This document shows, in pieces, positions 1 to 10,999 of a stretch of DNA of 64,000 bases (the stretch's first letter is position 1; every line of letters begins with the position of its first letter). The notes under the pieces were generated by a model, which worked only from the letters and a program-made list of their open reading frames with translations, ran no database searches and was not told where the DNA came from. Made by a program: the position numbers and the translations under genes. The stretch spans positions 5,394,001-5,458,000 of the forward strand of contig OZ316895.1 in NCBI GenBank assembly GCA_973895155.1. Reading direction: 5' to 3'. Source of the DNA: Marsupella aquatica. Lineage: Eukaryota > Marchantiophyta.

Positions 1-549
1 GTGTGAAGATGATCCACTCTGGGATCGTGCCTACAGACTGTGCTGTAAGCTGGGGCTATCCATCTGTGTCTGGCAACCATTACAACAGGCTGAGTACATC
101 CCCACTAGTGCCAAATAGTATCCGTCTTGTTAAAGACGTAGATGGAGTGTTGGATGAGAGTTGTGTCTTATTGGAGGCTTGTCTCCATTGTCACACCCAA
201 ACATGTCATCGTTGTAGGGGAGGTGACTCAAACATAGTGCAGACTGAAGCACAGTACATGGCAAGAATGGCATGGGGCGGTTGCCTAGCGTGGAATACTT
301 GTCATTTCATCAATGATTGTGTCTGTGGTGGGACACGTCCAGGTTCTGCCCATGATGGTGATGCACATTCAAGTTGCTGACTTATGATTCTACATTGCTC
401 ACATTGCAGGATGGATCAAAGGAGCCCACAAGGAAGTGATGCCCCTGGTGGAGGCTACTGGCTGTGATTGCTGGTGGACTGTTGCTCCTTCTGGTACATC
501 ACATGCCTGCCCCTAATTTTTGAAGGTCATTTTGCAGATCTTGTTCAGC
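1..549. other. No supported gene; probable flank or leader of the transposon
   Basis: An open stretch runs from about position 3 to 380 on the plus strand, but it is rich in Cys and His without a recognisable spacing, and I see no family match. A splice-acceptor-like site lies near 410. The segment may hold an upstream exon of the PHD-finger ORF that starts at 550. I see no promoter motif or terminal inverted repeat I can defend. Confidence 0.3.
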
Positions 550-1224
550 ATGGCACACATTGCTCGTCAGCTGCTGGATCCAAGATTTGGGCATAGGGAG
601 CACCTCCGTATGGATCCGCCTTGTTGTTTTCACTGTGAAGAGGGAGGAACTGTTTTGTTTTGTGATGGCCCTTGTGGTCGCCATTTTCATTATGTAGTTG
701 ATGGCCACAACCCTGATGAAGAAGATGGTCATGGACCTACATGTCAGCGGATTGTCATTTCCAGAGGTCATGATTGGGCTGCAGCTTGGCTTTGTGACCT
801 CTGTCAGCAAAATAGAGGAAGATGTTTTGGTTGTGGACTCACCACAGATGAGCCCCTTGTGATACAGTGTTCTCATGATGACTGCTACTCATTTTACCAT
901 GTGGGCTGTCTTCGGACACTTCTGCGATTGGGGGAAATGCCTTTCACCCGCCATCCAGATAACCCCAATGCACATCCCGATGCTCTTATATGCCCACGAC
1001 ATTACTGTGAGGTCTGTAAGGAGTATCGGGAGGGCATTTGGGATTTTGTCCAATGTCGTAGATGCCCTCGTGCATGGTGTCGTGATGAAGGACCAACAGC
1101 AGACAGGCACTTGAGGAGAAGGGTGAGGGGCCGAGACACCTGGGACATTGGACAGTGGCGCATGATTTACTGTACTCGCCATGTCATCCCTGAGGGTTCT
1201 GATATCCCTAGTACCCATGACTAG
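550..1224 (+). CDS. Triple PHD-finger protein resembling the EDM2 reader module, probably transposon-borne
   Basis: The ORF encodes 224 residues from the ATG at 550; the frame is open about 30 bases further upstream, so the true start could lie in an earlier exon. Almost the whole protein is a Cys/His array. A first PHD finger starts with CFHCEEGGTVLFCDGPC and closes with WLCDLC. A second follows (RCFGCGL, then CSHDDCYSFYHVGC, then ICPRHYC). A third half-finger reads CEVCKEY, then QCRRCPRAWC. This order, including the DGPC..FH and CRRCP signatures, is that of the PHD block of plant EDM2/EDM2-like proteins. Arabidopsis EDM2 reads H3K9me2 at intronic heterochromatin (established knowledge). It lies 375 bp upstream of a transposase in the same orientation, so I infer it is a second ORF of that element or a captured host exon set. 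The methyltransferase-like part of EDM2 is absent. Confidence 0.65.
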   Translation: MAHIARQLLDPRFGHREHLRMDPPCCFHCEEGGTVLFCDGPCGRHFHYVVDGHNPDEEDGHGPTCQRIVISRGHDWAAAWLCDLCQQNRGRCFGCGLTTDEPLVIQCSHDDCYSFYHVGCLRTLLRLGEMPFTRHPDNPNAHPDALICPRHYCEVCKEYREGIWDFVQCRRCPRAWCRDEGPTADRHLRRRVRGRDTWDIGQWRMIYCTRHVIPEGSDIPSTHD

Positions 1225-1295
1225 ACCAGCATGACTGCTATTGATTTCACCATCTTATAACTTGAACCTTTTTTGTACGGGACCCATAAGACAAC

Positions 1296-1450
1296 CTAAA
1301 TTATATGAACTTAAGTATTTGGTTGAAGGCTATGGACTTAAGTATTTGGTTGCATGCTATCGACTTAAGTATTTCGATGAATGAAATGGACTTAAGTATT
1401 TGCTTGAACGAAATGGAATTTTGATGAATTGAAATGGACTTAAGTAAGTC
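1296..1450. repeat. Short tandem repeat built on GACTTAAGTATTT
   Basis: Four copies of a unit of roughly 25-32 bp containing GACTTAAGTATTT, plus a fifth degraded one (GGACTTAAGTAAG), lie head to tail between the PHD ORF and the transposase. Spacing is irregular, so it is a decayed minisatellite. Subterminal repeats are common near transposase genes, but no binding role can be shown. Confidence 0.7.
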
Positions 1451-1599
1451 TCATTGACTACAATAGATTGAGTGTTCAAATGACATTGTGAATGGTTGAC
1501 TTGAGTCCTGATCTTTTTCCATGTCTGTCCATCGTTGTATGACAGGTTCATCTACCTAATCCCTGTCCCTTACTTTCACAGCCTGTATAACTGTCCATC

Positions 1600-4500
1600 A
1601 TGGCACACCTAGGCATGAGCTCTGTCAGATTGGTAGAAAAGGGTGGGGAGGGAGGAAAGCCTGATACGTCAATCTGTGTCATGTCCTTCAAAGAAGGGCA
1701 GACTCTGGCAGATTTCTGTCTGAAATGTGTAGGAGCAGTAGAGTTTGACTTTGATTTTTGGGATGAGAGGTTGCCTGGTCAAGTCCGGCGCTTTTCAGAG
1801 AAGACTGTTGGGGTGACTGAACTTCAAGGGACAATTTACGTGATTGCACAATTACCCTCAGTTGCCTTGCCTACTGAGAGGGTCACAATTGGTTCCTCTC
1901 ATTCATCTGCTGCCACTGTGTCCAATTTGGCAGGCACAATTCCCTTGACTGAAGGACAAACAGAAGGGGTGCCAGTACAGGCTATTGTACTGCCTGTCAC
2001 AGGCTCCTTTGAGTCTCACCTCATGTCTAAGGCTGCATCAAAGACCTGGAATGATGAGTGGTTGAAGCTGCGATCCTGGGTAAACCAGAAGGGCTTCGGT
2101 GAGCACAAGTGGAGAGTGCGGACGTGGGATGAGAGAGGGGAGTGTCGAGGTCATCTAGAATGCTTAGAGTGTAGGGAGACTTATGGGAATGCAGCCAATT
2201 CACAGGTGCTCAAGTCCATCGCAAATTGCTTTAGCAATTTCAAGACAAAGCACCTGACCAACCCTAAACACAAGGAGAACTGGTGTAAGCGAAGGGGTAT
2301 ACCTGGAGCTTTGGTGACGGCTGCTGACACTATACAGCAACCATTGTTTGATCATAGTATGCAAATAGGGGCTGGTGTGGAAATAGTGGGAAAGTTGAAT
2401 GCAGAGGTAGGTGGGGTGGTAGAAGTGTTCTCTATCACACCATCTCCCACTGATCCAACATTTGCACATAGGTCATTCCTGTTTAAGGTCAGATGTACAG
2501 TCTGTGGCAAGCTACATACTGACATGTGCCCTAAGAAATCCAATTTGTAACACAATTTAAGGCAACACCTTGTCAGTCGGGATCATATGGATGCACTTGA
2601 GAACGTTGTCACCAGTACCCAGGCTGCACTGAGGGCAGGGAAGAAGGGGAGACCAAGGAAGCCTGATGCTCGTGATCTATTTCCATCTCAAAATTCTATT
2701 CTGAATTTCTTTAGAGAGGACAGCTCTGCTGCAGGGAGCAGTTCAGGCAGAGGTGGGTTGTATTCCTCCATTGAGCCAAGTTTAAGTTTGCTTTGTTGGG
2801 GCCTGTGGGAGTCAGAGGTGAAGTGGACAGGGGATTCTATGACCGTGAAAGGCATACTTGATGATCAAGAGGGAGGAAATGTGTGGGATTGTGACCGTAC
2901 AACCTGTGCTGAGGTTTTCAATGTAACTAGTCAGTCAGTTGTTGGTATACAGGGTTGTTTTAGGCACAAGCAATGTCACAGGGTGTCCATTAATGGAGGT
3001 GGTTTTCAAAACCTCACTTGCACTCCATGTGATTCTATAAAACGTGAAGATGATTTTCGTGGCAGGGTGCACAGGGAAGCGGAAGCATTAGTGCAAAGAG
3101 GAGACAGGACTACACAGGGTGGGATGAGGTTGGCATACTTGACCAAAACCGAACTGAGGGAACATGTTGGTAACCTCACCACTCGCTTTAGGAAACAGCG
3201 TTGGTTGTTGGCACAACAGGCTCAAAAAATTTGTGCCCTGAGTGTTAGGCGAAAGAAGCTAGAAGATTTATTAGGAGTAGCCCATGATAGGAAAGATTAA
3301 GACTGTTTCTGAGAAATATTGTGAATGGACATAGATGTGGTGCTTTTGGTGGCAAGGAAGGGTTGTGGGATTTCCTGATAGATGTAGCTAAGAACTTGCA
3401 GAGAGTTGCTAAGGGTTATCGATACAGTAAGAGAACCAAGGCCTTCTCCCAAGCCATGTTTCAGTTTGGAGGCAGACAAGTGGCTCATTGTTTCCAGGCT
3501 AACCTAGGTGGTCCAGGTCTAAAGACCTTGAAACGTGATAGAGCAAAACTCCCACCCTTTAGAGCTGGCATTCGAAAAGAGATATTCCAGGAGGTGTGCA
3601 GAGTACTGTGTGCATCAAAGTAGTCACTTGGAATTGCAGGAGATGTACCAGTAATGTTTGCTGAAGATGAAACAAGGATCAAAGAGAGACCCAGGTTTGT
3701 GTTTTTGTCTCTGTAGTAAATTAGCTTGTTTTTTTGAATGTGTTGGGTGAGTTTGCGTGTCATGAACTGATGTCTGTATTCTATTGTGTGTGACAGATGG
3801 GAAGCTAAATATGACACCCTCATTGGTTTCTGTGGCCCCTTAGAAGAGCACACATGTTCTTTTGGCTTGGAAGTACTGGTTGGAGCAGGTACTGAAGGGT
3901 ATGACAAGATTGTAAGTACTTTTGAGCAATATGCCAAAGGCATGTATGCTAGAGTAATCATTGTCAATCCTCTACATGCAAAGATGCCTAAATTGGCATT
4001 GTGTGTTCTACCAACATGTAACAAGTTTCGAGCTCCCTGGGTAAGAGAGCATTGGGTGCAGCTGAAGTCCATGTGGGACACACATTGCAGAGACAGTGTT
4101 GGTCCTTTGTTGGGCCATGCTAGTGATGGTGATGCTCGTCATAGGAAATTGATGATGGAAGATTATACTGCTGTGAATGGTTCCTTTCCTAGGTACAGTG
4201 TAGGATGGGTTGGGTGGCAATACTCAGTGTCCATACTTCCGAATGGAGATCTATATGGTTTTGGAGACCAAGACCCACCTCACAATGGCAAGAAGGCAAT
4301 TAACCCATTGGACCGAGTGTCTGCTATGTTAGTTCTTGGTGATCAGCATGCATCTTTGTCATATGTCACATCTGTTTATAACCATTATGCAATTCACGAG
4401 CATGGTTTGCATTGGGATGATGTGAATAGGACAGATAGACAAAACTGGGCTGGCCCACAACGAATAGCTTCCAGGAGAGTGCAGGCCTGCCTGCAGCATA

Positions 4501-5251
4501 TGTATGAGCGACGAGATGTTCGTCATGACAGAAGCTTTGGGACCATGATATACTTGGAGGTTTGTGCAGACTACATAGATATTTTCTTCTCTGTTAAGCA
4601 TGACCTAAGAACCCGTGTTGTCTTGGCATCAAAGGTATCTTGGTTCTTCCGATTGTGGAGGCTATGGTTGAGGTATGGTGATCATTCTGTGACAGGGAAT
4701 GCTGGATTTATCACAGAGAAGAACATGATTTCTGTGCAGGCTTTCCATGATATCAACATGTCTTGTCATTTTGTAGTATTGTTAGTCTGTGCCTTTCGGG
4801 ACAAGTTCCCATATCTGCAAGTACCATTTCACTTGCTGGGATCAGATTGTTGTGAGATATTTTTCAGCAAGGTAGGTGGCATGAGTGGCCATGAGAGAAA
4901 TTATGACTTTGGATCTCTACTGGACAGTGTAGTGGGACTGAATCGACTAGCTGGATTAGAGTATGGACCAGAGGGATTGAAGATACGTCGATCACATGAT
5001 AAACAGGATCATGTTTGGGCAACTTTACATCCTCTGGATGAAGGAGAACAAGCTCCAAATTTATTTGATTACTCTGCAGTTCTGACTAATGAGCTGGTTG
5101 TTGATGCTCTAAAGGAAGGTTTGCAGGAAGCAAAGGATTTGTTGTACAAGCTGAACATGTCACCAAGAAGTTCTTTGCCAGCAGCGAAAAGACGATGGTG
5201 GGTTCATCCTTGGGAAGTGGAGGCAGAGACTTGGCCGAATATAAGTGTCAT
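1600..5251 (+). pseudogene. P-superfamily (P-element/THAP9-like) DNA transposase, N-terminal and catalytic part, broken
   Basis: This is a cut-and-paste DDE transposase of the P superfamily. The first part carries two zinc-finger-like modules (about 2150-2290 and 2490-2580), then a Leu/Arg-rich coiled coil (about 3130-3290). The catalytic core shows AEDETRI (Asp codon 3666), QDPPHNGKK (Asp codon 4272), which matches the DxxHxxK motif of the family, and SDCCEIFFSKVGG (Glu codon 4854). An intron at 3695-3796 (GT...AG) joins these blocks in phase. Damage: an in-frame TAA at 2548 inside the second zinc finger, a frame change between about 3285 and 3321, and an in-frame TAG at 3621. At 5252 the frame is cut by the 4.7-kb insertion and resumes at 9966. 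The start at 1600 (ATG after an acceptor-like tttcacag) is a guess. The superfamily call rests on the three acidic motifs and their spacing. Confidence 0.7.
5247..5251. repeat. Target-site duplication GTCAT, left copy
   Basis: GTCAT stands directly before the left terminus TGTGGTGCG of the insertion. The same five bases stand directly after the right terminus GGCATCACA at 9966-9970. The left copy occupies codons of the transposase frame, and the right copy lies in the same codon phase. Confidence 0.8.
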
Positions 5252-6172
5252 TGTGGTGCGTCCCATGGCTCCCTAAACCCAAGAAACCCCCCAGCTCAAG
5301 CCGATTCCCGCAGGTTTCGTGCTTGGCGAGGCCGTTTCCGCGGCTTAGCGGCATGGGACGCTGCTAACCTTCTACTACTACTATTAACATTTTACACACA
5401 TATACTGGACAGATCCTTCATCGGGTCATGAGATACGTAGCCGGCCTAATATAGGCCTTCCCCTGTCTTCCCCTGTCTTCCCCTCCATCTTGTTAGGTAT
5501 GTTTGGATTCCGCCGCCGGAATGATCCCCAATAGGCTTGGTTAAGCCGCTAAGACCTCTCTCAGCTCGACACATCCAACTCTCACTCCCCTGCTTACTTT
5601 CCTTCCTTCTGTTGATGTGGGCACTCTTCACACAAGTTAATGCGACACACAAATAGCAAAATGACTCCTTCTGACTGAGTCATACCATGCACTTGCCATA
5701 CAAACAGTACATCTCATACACAAGTTCTGCGAACTAAGCCGTGAGGCCAACTCTATTCAGCTCTTAGGCATGAGGAAACATGAATATACACAAGGGTCAC
5801 TGTATGACTAACCGAGAGCTTCTCGTACTACTTGATCCCAGCCCGGCTGGTGCAAACTAAAAACTTGCTAAAGAAGAGGCCCTGAGCTCCCCGCTGCCCA
5901 GGTACTTATCCTGGTAGTGGATCCGCCATTCTTTGCATCGTAAGCCTAATCTACTTAACAGTAATCTACTTGCCCGAATCTACCTATGTACAGCAAGGCA
6001 GGAGCACAAGTGTTGCTCCTACCAGTGGGACCGCAATCCCACTAAGCTAAGTGTCAGGGCCGCTCCTGGTTCTGATCCTAATCCTAAACGTGGAGATCCG
6101 CGCCCGCCCTGCCCACTCACGCCTCCTCCCTCCACGTCCGCCCTCCCTAAAAGGAACGGCGCCCTTGCACCG

Positions 6173-9100
6173 TCACGACACCGGTGGTGGATCCTCAATG
6201 GACGCCCCCAACACTTCCTCCTCAGCCACTGCCGTTGGCCCGCCTACTGACAGATTACCTGCCCTTGACCGAGTCAACTCTCCATCGGCCTGACTGGGTC
6301 CACCTTCGGCTTCAGCCTCGACACCGGCCTCGGCAATACCCACAGCTTTGGCCTCAGCCACTCCCACGGCTTCGGCTTCAGCCACTCCCTCGGCTTCGGC
6401 CTCAGCCACTCCCTCGGCTTCGGCCTCAGCCACTCCCACGGCTTCGGCCTCCCCTTCCCCTAGGGTAGTTGGATCCTTAGCCGTGACCCTGTCTGGGGTC
6501 GGTGCTGGGTCTACCTCCTTGATCACCACGGCCTGTGAAGTCGTATTACTCCTTGACCCTGAAGGTTTCCGCTTCTTCTTCGTTGGTGGCTCGGCAGCTG
6601 GTCCCTTCCCCTTCCCACTTACTTCCGGCACTGGTGCAGGTGGCGCGGCTTGTCCTTCGGCAATTACCACCCCTGGTAACTGGTTTGTCCCAACGGGAGA
6701 TGGACCTGCTGCAGCTAAGCATTTAAATACTGCGGCTTGTTTCTTCAGCCGCTCTGTTTGGTTGTCGGCCCGCCGCTGTAGGTTCTCCATCTTCCTCGTG
6801 ATTTCCTCCAACTCCTCTTGGGTTTCATCCAGGTCCTTACGTGCCCCCTCCAGCTCGTTTTTGGCCTCCTCCTGCTCCCTGTGGGCTTCCTCCAATTCCT
6901 TCTTCAAGGTAGCCCTCTCCTCCTGGGTTGCTCTTAGCTCCTTGTCGAGCTCTGCAATGATGACAGACTCCATCTGGTTCATCTTGGCGTAAGTCTGTTT
7001 GAGCATCTCGTCCTTCTCCCTTAGGTCGGCCTTGAAGCTGGCCGTCAGGGACGCAAGCTCCTGCTGCAGCGCCATAATCCCTTGATAGGATTTCCCTAAC
7101 TCGACCTCCTTCTGCTCAAGGGCTCCGCGGATTTTCTCGAGCTCCCCTTTCAACGCCCATTCCTTTCTTTGGGTCTCCGCCATGGCCCGGCTGTTGGCTG
7201 TTATGTGGGCCTCCTCTGTATTCTTCAGCTCTTGCTTCCACTTTTCCCTCTCTTTGATCGTGTCGGCCAACTCTTCCTGCGTCTGAGTCAGTTTATCCTT
7301 GATATTCTGATTATCAGCCTGCGCGGCGTCCAATTGCCCCTGCATGATGTTCAGCTCATGTCGTTTAATCCGCAGTTCATCTTGGGCTTTCTTGGCCGCC
7401 CTTAGATCTTCAATCTTGGCTCCCATCCTCCTAAGCCGCCGAATGACCTCGTCCTTCTTGCTTCTCTCTAAAGCCACCGCTTCTTCTAATTGGTGCTTCT
7501 CCAACTGCTCCCTATGGAAAAAGGGTCCTACCTCCAACTCCTCTCCAAAGATGCCGAGCGCAAGTTCCCCACACATCTCACCATACTCCATGGCTCTATT
7601 CTTAGCGTAGGTGGAGTAAGTAGAAGTGATCGGCATCGCCCATCGTGGCCTCTGCTCCCAAGCCGTCCTGCGGATCTCTTCAATCGTGGCTAGAGGTTTG
7701 CTTCCTTTTTCGGCTAGCCGCCTGATGTCCTCCGGCCAATCTCCTCCTGGTAAATCCTTTTCCTTAGCCAGGGCGACCTCTTCCTCCTGCTTGATTCACT
7801 CCTGAAATTCCTGCACCGTCTATTTTATGCCGTCGAAGCTCGGGGGAGAAACATCTGGTGGGGGAGACTCAGGGCTACTCTGCTGGTTGGGGTCCCCTCG
7901 CACTACCCTTGGAAGTGTGGGGACAAACCGGCCACAGGTCCTTACTCCTGGAACGTGATGGTCCGACCCATAGCCGGAATTATCATGGCTGCAGTCCTCC
8001 ACTGCCTCCTCTACCTCTTGGACGTCCGGCTTCTCCCTCTCCTCTTCCTCGATAGGAGCTTCAGGCAATTCTGCCTCAGATTCGGAGCTTGAGGTTCCCA
8101 CGTACATTCGAACACCTGGCTTGGATTCCGGCCTGATTCTCTCCTTGTCTCCAGCAAAGGGGTTTTCTCTTGTGAGCCGGTGTAGGCCTACCTCTGTAGT
8201 AGTGTCCTGCATTGTTGCCGTTGCCGTTGTTGTTGTTGTTGCCGATGCCGATTTCTTTTCTTTCTCCAGTAGTTTCAGCAGACTCTGCATGCCTGGTTGC
8301 TGCATCGGCAAGTCTTCCTTCCTGGGCCTAAACACCTGCTCGATCGTAGGACTAACAGATGGTTGAGGCTTCTCAGCCAACGGCCTCGGTGTTGGAGCTT
8401 CCTCGGGTGCCCTTACCTGCAGGGGAAGTACCGGGGCAAAAGTCTGACCTCTGGCATACCGGCACAACAGCGGCATGTGATAGCCAAGCCGCGACACGCT
8501 CCCCATGCCGATTACCTGCTGCTCCTCCTTTAAGATCTTCTTCAATTGGTTGAGGAGGTACCCGTTGTAGTCCCGGCTTGGGTCTGGCCTTTCTGCCAGA
8601 TAGACCTGTGCCTTGCCGATCTCTGCCCTCGGCAAGTTACAATGCATGGTCACCCGCAAGAAGTCGATCATCTCTCCTATGTGCGGGTTGGTGCAGGTGT
8701 TCCGGAAGAAGCCATTCTTCGTTGATGGCCCGGGGAACGACCGGAACTCCTTGTCAGGCAAGGTCTTCCTGGTATCAACTTTGGTCTTATTGCCTATCGG
8801 CAGGCCAAACACTTCGGCAATTACCTTGGGAGTAAGATAGAAATCCTTCCCATATATCCTCGTGCAATTGGTCTCGGGTTCCCATGACCCCACGAATTCT
8901 AATAGGTCTGACTCCGGTACCTCCGGCTTCAGCCATGGTAATCTTACAAAGGCCTCCAAGCCGGATCCGGCCATGAAGCCTTGGTACTTCTTGGTCTGCA
9001 TGGCCGTAAAGCATGCATCCTCCTCCCGTGCAAAATGTAGTTGCACCTCCACCGGTAGGGTTGCCGCCCAGCCCTTCCAGGTGTCATCCCTGGTTGGAAT

Positions 9101-9850
9101 GGCCTTGATGGGATCGACCTCCTCCTCTTCGGCTTCTCCCTGCCTCCTGCTCTGCTGCTCGGCTGGCTTCTTTGGTGCCGCCGACCTCGTTCTTTTTGCC
9201 GGGGTGGCTTCATCATTGACGGCTCCCTTCCTCTTCATCTCTGCTGCCGTGGAGGTTTCTCCTAGCACCGTTGCCTGGGTCCACCTTTCCGTGCTACCCT
9301 TTAATTCCCAGTGTATGTCGTTGCAGTTCTTGATGGCCTCTCGGATGCCGACGACGCTGTCTTTGCAAAACAGAAGATCGTCGAGTTGATTGGAAGTAGG
9401 CGTCCACAGGAACTCGTCCTTGATGAGTTCGCCTCCTAAGAAAGCCGTCTTCTGCAGCTCCCACAATCGAGCGAGCTCCTGCCATTCTCGAGCTGCCCTT
9501 TCTGACTCCTCGTCCTCGTAAGTCTTGATGTACTCAGTTGCCCGTTCGAACAGGCATCCCCAGAAATGTGCCGCTTGATTGACGTTGCTCATACCCTCCT
9601 TAGGTTGATCGTCGGTATCTACTCTCTCCCCGAGTGCTTGCCTAAGCAGTTGACAGTAGTTGGCCTCCCGTAGTCGTCTGCCTAGTTCGTGCTCGCAAAT
9701 GAGCCACCATCTCCTGCAAGCGCTCCTTACCCCTCTCCTCTTCCGGTCCTTCTTCCCGTTGATCCTTCCTAGCCGCCGACGCTTAACGCGCCCTAACCCT
9801 AATCGGGTTTTCACCCTTAGCCTTACCTCCGGCCTCGGCCCGGGTTCCAT
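6173..9850 (-). pseudogene. Gag-like protein of the insertion, two in-frame stops
   Basis: The minus-strand frame from the ATG at 9850 (context ACCATGG) runs 1226 codons to 6173 but is closed by TAG at 7822-7820 and TGA at 7798-7796, with the same frame open on both sides. The N-terminus is Arg/Lys-rich. The middle (about 8450-8900) reads KDFYLTPKVIAEVFGLPIG, resembling the plant-mobile/putative plant transposon protein domain of retroelement gags. The second half (about 6750-7600) is a very long heptad coiled coil rich in Glu, Lys and Leu. Near the C-terminus lie a basic patch (PTKKKRKPSGS) and an Ala-Glu repeat (about 6300-6460). I infer a structural Gag-type protein that oligomerises and binds nucleic acid. 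No zinc knuckle or protease is visible. Confidence 0.6.
6305..6450. repeat. Minisatellite encoding the Ala-Glu repeat of the gag-like protein
   Basis: A unit around GGCTTCGGCCTCAGCCACTC (plus-strand view) recurs about five times and encodes GVAEAEAE-type repeats on the minus strand. Unit changes keep the frame open. Confidence 0.75.
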
Positions 9851-9965
9851 GGTTGCCCCTAATTGTTTATATTTTCCTTGTTTTGTCACTATACTAAGGT
9901 GTTCCTAGGGTGCCTTCCTGCTTTACCCACTTAACCGGCCGAGTGATTCCTGTCTAGGCATCACA

Positions 9966-10910
9966 GTCATGAAAGAGGCTGTGTTATGTGATGATGCTGA
10001 AGACACAGTTGAGCATCGATCTACTGTAGGCCCTAGACCTGAGCCCCCAATTGGAGAGTTTCTAGAGTTTGAAGATCCTGAAGATCTCAATCGGATTGAT
10101 TCATGGGACACTCTGGACAGTCAGGATTGTATTGAGCCACTAACAGTTGATGATTGTTCAATTGAGGTGGATACTAACCCATTTTGTGAGATGGAGACAC
10201 TAGGACATGAAGTAAGGCATGTCTTGGCTGGAGTTCAAGCAGACTTAACTGATGTGCAGACACCCCGGTCAGTAGTGTCTACTGTAACTTATGAGGGAAG
10301 GACTATCTACAAGTCCACTCTTGTGAGTCAATTGTGCTGCAATCCTTTCATGTCAAAGGATAGGCTAACTAGGATAGCCCAGAAGACCTATTACACTACT
10401 GGTAAGGAGAAAGAAAATGGTGACTCTGTGACTTGTTTGGTTGACATTGGTACTGATATAGCAGTTTTGTTTGAGTCTGCTGCAGAGGTTGGTCCTTCTA
10501 CCAGATCATCCAAGTCAAAGAAGAGGAAGGGAATAGATAAAGGGCCTATTGTTGATGCAACATCTGCAAAGAAGGAATATTGGTTGGGTAGGATTGAGTT
10601 TATGATACAGAAGAATGGCTCCCATTGGGTCAGACGTCGGAAAGCAATAGATCTGTTGGACAGGCCTGTACCTGCAGTTGGACAGAGTGGAAGTGTGTGC
10701 CGCTTGCAGTGTAATTGGTACAAATCTACTGGTAACAACAAAACTTTGTTCACTTATGATGCAACAGATGGACAATGGATTGATATTGAGATGGTAATTT
10801 CAAATGTGAACTTGACAATGAAGTCTGGTATAGTTGACAGAGTGTATGTACTAGATGCAAGTGACTTGCAAGCTTTGACTACATACATTCAAAGTGTGAG
10901 TAAATTGTGA
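9966..10910 (+). pseudogene. P-like transposase, C-terminal part resuming after the insertion
   Basis: The frame resumes at the right GTCAT copy in exactly the codon phase in which it was interrupted at 5251, then stays open for about 313 codons to TGA at 10908. The first part is acidic (EFEDPEDLNRID). A basic patch (SSKSKKRKGIDKG, about 10510-10545) may be a nuclear localisation signal. The last 110 residues form a compact domain reading EYWLGRIEFM, CNWYKS, FTYDATDGQWIDIE, YVLDASDLQALTTYI. The pattern is reminiscent of a small chromatin-reader fold (BAH- or Tudor-like), but I cannot assign it from sequence alone. In P-superfamily proteins the catalytic Glu precedes a C-terminal extension, which fits. 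Confidence 0.65.
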
Positions 10911-10999
10911 TATATAATTGACTATGGTTTATTAAAAGTAGTTTGTTGTGTGTGTATGTAATGCATGTGTAGGGTTAGTGGGAGGGAGTAGAGTAGGGG

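Larger units (their letters stand above)
5252..9965 (-). mobile_element. 4.7-kb gag-only retroelement-like insertion in the transposase
   Basis: The insertion begins TGTGGTGC and ends GCATCACA, so its ends form a short imperfect inverted repeat of TG...CA type. It is flanked by 5-bp direct repeats GTCAT, as made by LTR-retrotransposon integrases. It is visibly more GC-rich than the AT-rich transposon around it and is transcribed in the opposite direction. The only coding content is one long gag-like frame (6173-9850). I find no reverse transcriptase, RNase H or integrase. The minus-strand 3' region (5252-6172) is noncoding and holds a purine-rich tract of three AAGACAGGGG-type units at about 5458-5495, which could be a polypurine tract. 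I could not find paired LTRs, so it may be a non-autonomous or end-truncated element. The class is an inference. Confidence 0.7.

Noticed and set aside
103-118. CACTAGTGCCAAATAG resembles the reverse complement of the CACTA right end at 16501-16516 (14 of 16 bases).
   Set aside because: Similarity stops after 16 bases and no AAATGAC subterminal motifs follow, so I do not accept it as the left terminus.
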